43,793 nucleotides of DNA, taken from IMG/VR virus record IMGVR_UViG_3300031673_000129, positions 1-43,793 of that record, one strand, 5' to 3'. The position numbers and the translations under genes were made by a program. Positions 1 through 6,671 of this stretch are shown here, piece by piece. The notes below the pieces were generated by a model. The model was not told the DNA's origin. It saw only the letters and a list, made by a program, of their open reading frames with translations, and did not search any database. The first letter of the stretch is position 1. Each line of letters starts with the position of its first letter. This DNA is from a virus.

Positions 1-32
1 ATATATTTTTCATAATCTTTATGTAATTTCAT
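1..32 (-). CDS. Partial second copy of the 57-aa early gene (runs off window)
   Basis: On the minus strand an ATG at 32-30 follows GAGGAG at six bases. It opens the same codons (MKLHKDYEKY) as the complete gene at 43601-43774. The window ends after ten codons. This is the gene that crosses the circular join and not a separate locus. Confidence 0.8.
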   Translation of the reverse strand, partial: MKLHKDYEKY

Positions 33-50
33 TTCTAATCTCCTCATTAA
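1..50. repeat. Direct terminal repeat, left copy
   Basis: These 50 bases are identical to 43743-43792. The match breaks at the next base (g at 51, t at 43793). A gene start and its ribosome binding site lie inside the repeat, and the gene body is found only at the right end. The simplest reading is an assembly of a circular or circularly permuted genome with an overlap at the join. A genuine short terminal repeat is the alternative. Confidence 0.85.
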
Positions 51-84
51 GTCTCTACACTTCTCAATAAATGTATACTTTTAG

Positions 85-109
85 GTGAACATTTCTACGG
101 TAGTGAACA
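85..109. repeat. Paired GTGAACA direct repeats
   Basis: GTGAACA occurs at 85-91 and again at 103-109, a period of 18 bases. The site is about 50 bp upstream of the minus-strand start at 32. It could be a regulator binding site for the early operon that begins across the join. No protein is assigned. Confidence 0.3.
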
Positions 110-234
110 CTATTGCCATAGATGTTACATTACAACTGCAATATATTCCACCCCGTCGAAAGTATTACACTTATAATGTAATTTGTGTCCTGTCAGGTTA
201 CGTTGTGCATAACCAATATAACTTATTTTTACAG

Positions 235-275
235 TCCACTAATGCCAGATTTTCTGAAAAACCCGCATTGGTGGA
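235..275. repeat. Inverted repeat; also a diverged copy of 43558-43603
   Basis: Arms TCCACTAATGC (235-245) and GCATTGGTGGA (265-275) pair over 11 positions with one T-G wobble, around a 19-base loop. About 46 bases from 234 align without gaps to the segment starting at 43558 with roughly three quarters identity. The two copies have the same orientation and flank the 57-aa gene that crosses the join. Confidence 0.6.
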
Positions 276-280
276 TTTTG

Positions 281-490
281 CGACACTACCCACCCAGTCG
301 CTACCGCCTGCAGAACGGCTACCCAACCATACAGCACGTATAGACTTACACATCGTAAGTCGACTGTATAGTTACTCCTTACCACTCACGCCAGGGTGTG
401 CATTGTTAAGAGGCATGGTGAGTGTAATATGGTGCCTGAGGGTAACAAGTCTAAAAACTTGCCATTCTAAAAAGAATCTGTTTACCCCCA
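281..490. other. Gene-free block with nested hairpins
   Basis: No supported gene. The block folds readily: a perfect 7-bp hairpin at 343-361 (GACTTAC / GTAAGTC, 5-base loop), a 7-bp stem CACTCAC 383-389 with GTGAGTG 418-424, and GTTAC 371-375 with GTAAC 442-446 enclosing it. It lies directly downstream of the tmRNA-like RNA on the minus strand. It may be a 3' extension of that transcript, a separate small RNA or an origin region. A plus-strand open frame crosses it but also runs through the RNA gene and is not considered real. Confidence 0.45.
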
Positions 491-494
491 TTAA

Positions 495-629
495 TGGTGG
501 AGGCGTCGGGAATCGAACCCGAGTCTGGTTTTCACCTTAAATTACGATGCCCGTAGCGGTTCTCACTACTTGCGGGCAGGAGTCGTATGTAATTTCAAAG
601 CTACTCTGCCATCGAAACCTTACACCCCC
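495..629 (-). ncRNA. Compact tRNA/tmRNA-like RNA (135 nt, encoded CCA)
   Basis: On the minus strand GGGGGTG (629-623) pairs over all seven positions with CGCCTCC (505-499), followed by A and CCA (498-495). A five-pair T arm with a TTCGATT loop lies at 506-522. The 5' part reads GTAAGGTTTCGATGG, close to the D-loop signature GG(T/A)TTCGAnGG of bacterial tmRNA, with no normal D stem and no anticodon arm with U33. The middle folds into one long interrupted hairpin (AAATT/AATTT, ACGA/TCGT, GCCC/GGGC, GTAG/CTAC). Bacterial tmRNA is normally about 350 nt with a tag frame and pseudoknots, so this is either a minimal phage tmRNA or a tRNA-like relic. A frame from GCT gives ALKLHTTPARK and then TAG TGA, unlike usual ALAA-ending tags. 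It sits three bases after the phosphoesterase gene and is probably co-transcribed with it. Confidence 0.55.
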
Positions 630-632
630 ATA

Positions 633-1877
633 TTAAATTATTACCTCAAAGACCGTTCTTTTTTTCCGTATCCTGTCACTACTTTTAGCATTATAGGCTT
701 CAATTTCAGTTTCAATATCATATCCCTCAATATGTTCCGTATGTTGTAAATCTATCTTAATGCTATCTATCCTATTCGAACTATAAATGATATGTATATT
801 TTGACTTGCCCTACTGGTTAACTGCAATCCCCTTTCACTATATTCATTAGCCCCTACAATAGAACTACCCCTTGCGTATACATCACCTATTCGTGCTGAA
901 TGTAGGTGTCCTGATACTATAAAATGAATTGTTATCCCTTTAGCCGCATATTTACCTTTTATTCCCTGTATTGCGTGTTCAGTTTTTCCTTTTATTTGGT
1001 GTCCATGAATAAGCAATATATTTTTATTTCCTACCTTTACAATCTGCTCCATTGGGTCAGTATTGGTAAGAAATGTTATTCCTTTACTGCCCTTGAATAG
1101 ATAATCCAATATATTAAATATCGTAAAGTCATAATTATCCGTAGCTAATATATTATTCCAGGCTATATCTTTGGCTATCCTGCTTTCATTACCTGTTACA
1201 TTAGCTACCGTTAAATTAAAATCTTTATTTAAGTCAAGGATCATCAGTTCAATTAACCGGACAGCTAAAAAAGTAGCTTTACTTCTATTAGTCGCTTGTG
1301 CCAGCAATTCATCTAACCGCCTATCAGAATTAAGCAAATCCCCTGTCACAGCAAACAAAATATTCTTAACATTCTTTAGCTTAAAATATTCCCTCGCTTC
1401 TTCAACGAATAATTTACATCGTTTTGAGGCCACATTAAAATCATATTTATTGATGGCAAGGTTGACCAGTTCGTTAAAGTGCGGGTCGGTTAAATGGAAT
1501 ATCCCCGCTGCCTCATTCTGGTAATTTTTATGTTTAATGGTAAATTTAGCAAGATTATATTGGTCTAATACTTTAACTAATTCATTATTATATTCACTTA
1601 CCGCATTATCTAACCTTGCATATTCCCGAAATGATTTCCGTTCTATACGGTTAGAATCGGCAAACCGCTGGGTTTTTTTAGCAAGTCTAATATTCTCTCT
1701 TAATATTTCAAGGTCTATGTCCGGGAATTGGTCTAATATTTTTTTATCCGTAAATGTGGTTTGACAATCTTTACAGAAGAATTGTTGTGCTTTTTCTGTT
1801 TCCCTTTTTTTTAATTTTGCATATCCACTATAAATCCAATCGCTTGAGCCACATTCCGGACATTTTATATCTATCAA
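633..1877 (-). CDS. Zinc-ribbon metallophosphoesterase
   Basis: 414 aa. Residues 1-45 form a zinc ribbon (C6, C9, C35, C38), resembling the nucleic-acid-binding ribbon in front of some transposases. From about residue 125 a calcineurin-like phosphoesterase is recognisable by its ordered metal motifs: TDPHFN, TGDLLN, GNES, LIHGH and SGHLHS. The usual GNH(D/E) is GNES here, so the catalytic His is missing or replaced, and activity is uncertain. Phosphodiesterase action on nucleic acid or nucleotides is a family-level inference. Start: TTG after GGAGGTG; no better ATG exists upstream of C6. It is the last protein gene of the late operon, after the lysis genes. Confidence 0.8.
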   Translation of the reverse strand: MIDIKCPECGSSDWIYSGYAKLKKRETEKAQQFFCKDCQTTFTDKKILDQFPDIDLEILRENIRLAKKTQRFADSNRIERKSFREYARLDNAVSEYNNELVKVLDQYNLAKFTIKHKNYQNEAAGIFHLTDPHFNELVNLAINKYDFNVASKRCKLFVEEAREYFKLKNVKNILFAVTGDLLNSDRRLDELLAQATNRSKATFLAVRLIELMILDLNKDFNLTVANVTGNESRIAKDIAWNNILATDNYDFTIFNILDYLFKGSKGITFLTNTDPMEQIVKVGNKNILLIHGHQIKGKTEHAIQGIKGKYAAKGITIHFIVSGHLHSARIGDVYARGSSIVGANEYSERGLQLTSRASQNIHIIYSSNRIDSIKIDLQHTEHIEGYDIETEIEAYNAKSSDRIRKKRTVFEVII

Positions 1878-1898
1878 ATACCCACCTCCTAAAAGTAT

Positions 1899-2072
1899 TC
1901 ATCTTCTATCGCTACCATCTTCATACTCCTCTGGCACCGGGCAAATCCCGCCTTCACACTCGATAGTTGTATTTCTATCAAGGCTACTTTTGGTATTATT
2001 TAGTCTTATTGAAAGCCCAATTAAAAATGATATAATTATTATTAATAAATAGATTAGTATAACTTTTATCAT
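1899..2072 (-). CDS. Small membrane protein beside the lysin (spanin/holin candidate)
   Basis: 57 aa. Residues 3-21 form one strongly hydrophobic segment (ILIYLLIIIISFLIGL), followed by a polar tail with two cysteines (C39, C44) and an acidic end. It lies between the SleB-like lysin and the phosphoesterase, starting 11 bases after the lysin stop, with AAAGGA upstream of the ATG. The position suggests a part in lysis, as a second holin, antiholin or inner-membrane spanin, but no family is recognised. Confidence 0.6.
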   Translation of the reverse strand: MIKVILIYLLIIIISFLIGLSIRLNNTKSSLDRNTTIECEGGICPVPEEYEDGSDRR

Positions 2073-2082
2073 ACTTTTTCCT

Positions 2083-2523
2083 TTACCTTACACCTCTAAT
2101 CAGTCTAAGGTTATTCACTCCATAGACAGCCATATACTCTCCTTCTTCTGCCCAATATGGAGGGTTGCTGTCTAAACTCTTATCGTAATAATGCTTCACA
2201 CCAACAACAGGATTGTGTTTCTCTGCACTTTGCATAACAACTATTGCTACACCGATACACACTTCCCAGAGCCTGCCTTTAATTACACCTTTTATTACCT
2301 TATAATTATGGTCATCTTTATTCCAACAGCTAAACTGCTTCGGTTGTAAAACTACATCTTTGTAAGTACCGCCATATCTTTTTGCTTGTAGCCTATTCCG
2401 TATAACCCATCCAACTGCAAACATAGTCTCTATACTTTCTCCTCTTGCTTCACCATAAATAGTTTTTGCAAGGTGTAAAAGGTCAGTATTTAGGGTTGCA
2501 ATCGTAGATAATTTGGAAATCAT
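2083..2523 (-). CDS. Endolysin, SleB-type cell wall hydrolase
   Basis: 146 aa, the size of an isolated Hydrolase_2/SleB catalytic domain. Family marks are AKTIYGEARGE near residues 20-29 with the likely catalytic Glu25, VGWVIRNRL, YKDVVLQPKQFSCW and the late HYYDKSL..NPPYW. SleB proteins cleave peptidoglycan glycan strands as lytic transglycosylases. There is no signal peptide, so release would need the neighbouring holin candidate. The ATG overlaps the stop of that gene by four bases (ATGA), indicating translational coupling. Confidence 0.85.
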   Translation of the reverse strand: MISKLSTIATLNTDLLHLAKTIYGEARGESIETMFAVGWVIRNRLQAKRYGGTYKDVVLQPKQFSCWNKDDHNYKVIKGVIKGRLWEVCIGVAIVVMQSAEKHNPVVGVKHYYDKSLDSNPPYWAEEGEYMAVYGVNNLRLIRGVR

Positions 2524-2864
2524 TTAATCTTTTCCTTTATTTCTTTCAATTCACTTCTTAATTTAGCTATTGCGGGATTTCTACCATTTAATAATTCCAA
2601 TATTCTATCAAAACCTGCCAATAATTTATTCCATGCTTCATCACTATTTTTTTCATACTTGTCGAGATTTTTTAGAGTTTGTGCTTGTATAACCGCAATA
2701 TCCTTATTTAGCTTTTTACTTTCGGTTACGTTATTATCTATATTGGTTATTTTTCCTTCAAATAAGCTCCACATTTTACGTATAAGAAAAGTAGCTACCC
2801 AAAAGATAAAAATATATGTGCCATACTTATAAATTGTTTCACCTGTAATTCCTGTTAAATCCAA
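2520..2864 (-). CDS. Holin candidate (N-terminal membrane span, coiled coil)
   Basis: 114 aa. A short N-terminus precedes one hydrophobic span (about residues 14-30, YGTYIFIFWVATFLI). The rest is a charged, heptad-rich region likely to form a coiled coil. This layout, and the four-base overlap with the lysin, match XhlA-like or other one-span holins, although most such proteins carry the span at the other end. Assignment rests mainly on context. AAGGAGATG precedes the start. Confidence 0.55.
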   Translation of the reverse strand: MDLTGITGETIYKYGTYIFIFWVATFLIRKMWSLFEGKITNIDNNVTESKKLNKDIAVIQAQTLKNLDKYEKNSDEAWNKLLAGFDRILELLNGRNPAIAKLRSELKEIKEKIK

Positions 2865-2877
2865 TTACATCATCTCC

Positions 2878-4485
2878 TTAAAAATTACTAAAAATAAATA
2901 ATACATTCGTTCCGCTTGGTGCTGTTTCCTCACTCCCATAAGTAAGTAAAGTATCCCATAAACTATTATAGGTTGCCTTTATCCAAGCGGCAGAACGTGC
3001 AATGTTTGAAACTCTGGCTTCATCAATAATACCTGTAAATTTTTCATTTGCACTCGCTGTTCTTCCTAAATATAAATTAAGAGCATTTGTTCCACAAGCA
3101 CCAGTTAAATCACTATCTTCTTCTGTTCCATTGAAATATATTTTTGAATTTGTTCCATCTTCCGTTGCAGCAAAATATTGATAAGTATTATCTAAGACAG
3201 TGGTAGAAATTGAATTTCCTGAATCCATTATAAGTTGTACACCAAATCCTGGTTCAGTGGTTCTTAATCCATATCCAGTATAACCGTTACCACTTTTGTC
3301 TCCTTTATGGACAATCCCACTATAATTAGTGGTTTGTGCAGAAGGAGCCTTAATAAGTGCTTCCACTGTTGGGGTTGTACAGTCAAGTCCAACATTATCT
3401 GACATTGTAATATAATCACTTGTGAAACTTTGCCCTTTGCCTATTTTCCCTACAACTTGAATCGGGTTATTAGCACTCAATTTTGTTCCATCATTATTAT
3501 TAGAAGTACTGTCTTTTATCGTTGAAGTAGTTGCATCATTCATGTGATAGACTGCTTTAAAATTACTGTCCCAGACAGCAACTCCAGCAGTCGTATCTAT
3601 TGCTCCAATATAAGTTGTATTATCTGCGTGGTCATTGTCATAATACATATAGAAATCTGTATCTGCATCGTGTGTGATAACCCAACCATCCCTGCTGACG
3701 TGGTATATTGCTTTATGCCCATAAATCCTATAATAAATCACATAGGTATCTACTGTTGGTAAAATCCAATTTGATGCATGGTCAGTGCTATATGCAGCTT
3801 GTCCTATTCCACCAGCAGCGTCTCTTTGAACTAACCAACGAACATCAGTTGCTTGGTCAGGAATATAATAAACCAACCAATAAGTTCCTGCTGATAAAGT
3901 AAATGGAGTGTACGAAGCCTTATTCCACGCAGTTGTAGTGATATCTCCATTGGCTACAGTTCCAGTAGCATTGGCGTGGGCAAGAGTTCCAGAAGGTTCA
4001 CTACCAACATCAGTTTCAATACGAAAAGTAATATCTCCCGTAGGATTTCCATTTTGACCTGTAAGATATATGGATGCACCATCACAAGAAAAACCCATGC
4101 CTATAGTAAATTTACTTGCAATCCAGTAATCAACATTAGACCCATCTCCAAGATATCCAGGGGAATCTCCACCAGTCTCAAAGTTGCTTTTTATATTTTC
4201 ATGTGCAAATAGTTCGCATTCAGCATATAGTTCAGTTTCCCCATCTGCTTTTGTAAATGCAACTTTCATATAGTCTGCATCTGCATCAAGTTCACTAAAT
4301 ATTTCTTCTGCTTGTGAACCTGTTAAAAATACAGTTACAGGAAACCAAGTTAAATTAGCGGTGTCTATTTTAGTATTATCTATAGTTAATTTTATTCGTT
4401 GGTCATATCCTGCTACCCAGCAAAAGCCAGTTAAGGTAAAGGTTAAACACAATATTAATATTAATGGTAATATATATTTTTTCAT
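2878..4485 (-). CDS. Secreted DUF2341/LamG-like adhesin in tail-fibre position
   Basis: 535 aa. Residues 1-20 look like a signal peptide ending near GFCWVAG. The segment YDQRIKLTIDN..FPVTVFLTG followed later by DFYMYYDN.HADNTTY matches DUF2341 split by an insertion of about 150 residues (roughly 100-265) that looks like a jelly-roll domain. Residues about 305-505 are a LamG/concanavalin-like module (AVYHMND..TIKDSTSNNNDGT, GKGQSFTSDYITM, YFNGTEED, FTGIIDEARVSN). Such modules bind carbohydrate. A cleavable signal peptide is not expected on a virion fibre, so it may coat the host surface or carry a retained hydrophobic N-terminus. Confidence 0.7.
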   Translation of the reverse strand: MKKYILPLILILCLTFTLTGFCWVAGYDQRIKLTIDNTKIDTANLTWFPVTVFLTGSQAEEIFSELDADADYMKVAFTKADGETELYAECELFAHENIKSNFETGGDSPGYLGDGSNVDYWIASKFTIGMGFSCDGASIYLTGQNGNPTGDITFRIETDVGSEPSGTLAHANATGTVANGDITTTAWNKASYTPFTLSAGTYWLVYYIPDQATDVRWLVQRDAAGGIGQAAYSTDHASNWILPTVDTYVIYYRIYGHKAIYHVSRDGWVITHDADTDFYMYYDNDHADNTTYIGAIDTTAGVAVWDSNFKAVYHMNDATTSTIKDSTSNNNDGTKLSANNPIQVVGKIGKGQSFTSDYITMSDNVGLDCTTPTVEALIKAPSAQTTNYSGIVHKGDKSGNGYTGYGLRTTEPGFGVQLIMDSGNSISTTVLDNTYQYFAATEDGTNSKIYFNGTEEDSDLTGACGTNALNLYLGRTASANEKFTGIIDEARVSNIARSAAWIKATYNSLWDTLLTYGSEETAPSGTNVLFIFSNF

Positions 4486-4488
4486 TGT

Positions 4489-4971
4489 TTAATCCTTTAC
4501 GTCAAGTAGAACACCAACTATATAAGTGTCGGCAGTTCCATAATTCATTATTTTTAACACATCAACCGCTGCGTTGGTTTCTGTGAATACTAATTCCGTT
4601 CCACCTTCCTCAAGTATCGTATCGCCACCATCAAAAGCAACGGTATACGCACCACCATAAATAATCCTTACAGTTAAAGTGCCTACAAATTCATTGGAAA
4701 ATGACAAAGTAGTATTTTCCGATACAGTCACCTTTTGATACTGCCCATTATCCCAGTCGATAGTCTTGGCTGCCCCTGAATTGCCATTATCATATTCTCC
4801 ATTAAACTGAATGTTATTCACTTCATATATGATATGGTTATTCATGGCTAAATCATGTAGAAAATCTGTAAGAGCGCCAAGCTGACCTGTAGAGGGCGCA
4901 CTCCATATATAGACAAATCCTGCTATTAATATTAATAGGATAATCAAGATTATATTTAATTTTTTGTGCAT
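4489..4971 (-). CDS. Membrane-anchored small fibre-like protein
   Basis: 160 aa. Residues 5-24 form a hydrophobic anchor or signal (LNIILIILLILIAGFVYIW). The C-terminal 90 residues (AAKTIDWDNGQYQKVTVSENTTLSFS..GTLTVRIIYGGAYTVAF) resemble the beta-rich domain that ends many phage tail fibres, with the pattern TIDW.NG..Q.VT...NTTL. It starts just upstream of the LamG gene in the same operon. It is probably a surface or fibre accessory. Confidence 0.6.
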   Translation of the reverse strand: MHKKLNIILIILLILIAGFVYIWSAPSTGQLGALTDFLHDLAMNNHIIYEVNNIQFNGEYDNGNSGAAKTIDWDNGQYQKVTVSENTTLSFSNEFVGTLTVRIIYGGAYTVAFDGGDTILEEGGTELVFTETNAAVDVLKIMNYGTADTYIVGVLLDVKD

Positions 4972-4989
4972 AAAGTCACCTACTTTATA

Positions 4990-5018
4990 AAATTATCAAA
5001 GGGCGGTTTTACCCGCCC
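4990..5018 (-). terminator. Hairpin between fibre genes
   Basis: On the minus strand GGGCGG gtaaaa CCGCCC (5018-5001) forms a six-pair GC stem with a six-base loop. It is followed by TTTGATAATTTT. It lies between the stop at 5040 and the start at 4971. It is probably a partial rho-independent terminator that lowers expression of the distal genes, because the U-tract is interrupted. Confidence 0.55.
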
Positions 5019-5039
5019 CTCAATAATTAATTGTTATTT

Positions 5040-6320
5040 TTATGGATGGTAATATACGGTTATGTCCTCATTCTGAACGATAGTAGAGCAGTCTAAGGTG
5101 TTATAGGTTGTATTCGCTTTTCCGGCTATTTCTCCGTATTCTTCAACACCATCAACTGTTTTTAGATAGATGTCAGCTTCGGCACTAATTGCATTTTGAA
5201 GCCCGATAATATCACCTATGCCGATGGTTACATTATCTGAAGCACTAAGCCCAACGGGTGTATTAATATTACTTACATATACAAACGGTTTTACACCACT
5301 TGCAATACTACCAGCAATTATAGTTATTGCATCAGTTGCTGCAGTAGTGCCATCTGCCAAAGTCCCGGTAATAGTTACTACACCAGAAGGAGTGGCAACA
5401 TTAGAACAGGTCACGGTAATATTCCTACCATAATCGGGGTTGGTAATTGCTGTTGAGACATCCTGACTTGCACCAGTTCCGGTTATAGCTGCGTGAACAT
5501 AATCGGCATCAGCCGCGTCAACATCCATGAAATGGGCTACATAATTGGCCGTAGCAGTTACCCCGGTTATTCCAGTACCACCACCAACAAATTCTGTAGC
5601 TGTTACCGTACCGGTAGAAGGATTATAGGTAAAGTCTCCATCAGTTTCTGCATCTTGCGCACCTGTTGCTCCATCTGCAAAGATTACCAAACAAGCTAAA
5701 GCTTCATTTTCGTTATCTGTCGCGGTAAAAGTTGCTGCATTTCCGGTTATACTTCCAGCTATGGCATTAGCCACTTCTAAATCAGTAAACCAGCCTTTAG
5801 TGATTTTCGTTCCAGTCGAACCTATATCACCGGTTAATTGCAAATTAGCACCGTCATAGGTAAACGATGCAGCTCCCTCTATTGTTCCGTTTCCAGTCCA
5901 TACGCCAACCTGACTATCAACAGGAGTTCCTACTGTAACTGCCAAAGATAATTCTGCCGGAGTCTGCCAACTGAAATTCGCACCGGTAGTATCAAAAGTC
6001 AGTATGTCATTATCAGAAGGTTCTTCATCGGCATTTAAATCAGCCTCTAAAATCAGGCCATCGGTAATAACGGTTGCAGTACCTATCGTCTGGTCACTAT
6101 CAGGTACGGTAATAACTCTGTCTGCTGTCGGGTCTGTAAAGGTCAGCACAGTTTCATATTCATCTGCGGATGATCCTTCTGCCTCTATCTCGTCAACAAT
6201 TTTTATATCAAAGCCAAATTCTGTAGTTGGTCCAACATTGCCATAAGCAGGAGCTGTCAATCCATTTACAGACATTACAAAAAATGCGAGTATCACAAGT
6301 AAGATAGTTAATTTCTTCAT
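5040..6320 (-). CDS. Tail-fibre-like protein with signal peptide
   Basis: 426 aa. The N-terminus has a textbook signal peptide (MKKLTILLVILAFFVMSVNG, then LTAPAYG). The body is low in charge and rich in Gly, Thr, Asp and Val, with fibre-type repeats such as FTYDGANLQLTGDIGSTG and VTATEFVGGGTGITG. Residues about 265-426 share a domain with the C-terminus of the gene at 6672-7991 (HAAITG.GASQD.ST.I.NPDY.RNI). Likely an adhesin or receptor-binding fibre. The signal peptide is unusual for a virion protein. Confidence 0.65.
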   Translation of the reverse strand: MKKLTILLVILAFFVMSVNGLTAPAYGNVGPTTEFGFDIKIVDEIEAEGSSADEYETVLTFTDPTADRVITVPDSDQTIGTATVITDGLILEADLNADEEPSDNDILTFDTTGANFSWQTPAELSLAVTVGTPVDSQVGVWTGNGTIEGAASFTYDGANLQLTGDIGSTGTKITKGWFTDLEVANAIAGSITGNAATFTATDNENEALACLVIFADGATGAQDAETDGDFTYNPSTGTVTATEFVGGGTGITGVTATANYVAHFMDVDAADADYVHAAITGTGASQDVSTAITNPDYGRNITVTCSNVATPSGVVTITGTLADGTTAATDAITIIAGSIASGVKPFVYVSNINTPVGLSASDNVTIGIGDIIGLQNAISAEADIYLKTVDGVEEYGEIAGKANTTYNTLDCSTIVQNEDITVYYHP

Positions 6321-6341
6321 TTAAAATCACTTTCCTTTTTT

Positions 6342-6659
6342 TTAAATTTTCTTTCTTATATTGATAGTTATTTCGTATCTATCACCTTCTAAAAACGTTT
6401 TAGTGTAATTAAACACATCGTTCACTATATGTAACTTTCCCATAACGGCTACTTTACAATTTTCTAACTTGACGAGTTTGTCATTCATGCCGTCTATAAT
6501 AGTTACATCTAATCGTGTTTCTTCTTCGGTAGGTTCAGTCACTGGTTCTTTAATGGGTTTAGGTTCCTGTTCTTCTCCACTACTACCCAAAAAACATAAA
6601 CCAATAATCAGCACTGCGATTATGGTTATGCAGATTGATTTTTTCCTCCAATTAATCAT
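6342..6659 (-). CDS. Unknown membrane-anchored or secreted protein
   Basis: 105 aa, not recognised. A positively charged start (MINWRKK) precedes a hydrophobic segment (residues 8-26), then a Pro/Glu-rich linker of about 20 residues (EPKPIKEPVTEPTEEE), then a small beta-type domain. It may be anchored outside the membrane by its N-terminus. GGAGGTG lies upstream. It sits between two fibre-like genes that share a C-terminal domain. Confidence 0.55.
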   Translation of the reverse strand: MINWRKKSICITIIAVLIIGLCFLGSSGEEQEPKPIKEPVTEPTEEETRLDVTIIDGMNDKLVKLENCKVAVMGKLHIVNDVFNYTKTFLEGDRYEITINIRKKI

Positions 6660-6671
6660 TTTTCACCTCCT

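Noticed and set aside
85-540. 151-aa plus-strand open frame
   Set aside because: It runs through the tRNA-like RNA, whose T arm and CCA end give the GGVGNRTR string typical of mis-called RNA genes. There is no ribosome binding site, and it opposes all neighbours.
495-629. Ordinary tRNA gene
   Set aside because: No normal D arm, and no 7-base anticodon loop with U33 between D and T arms. The length of 135 nt does not fit.
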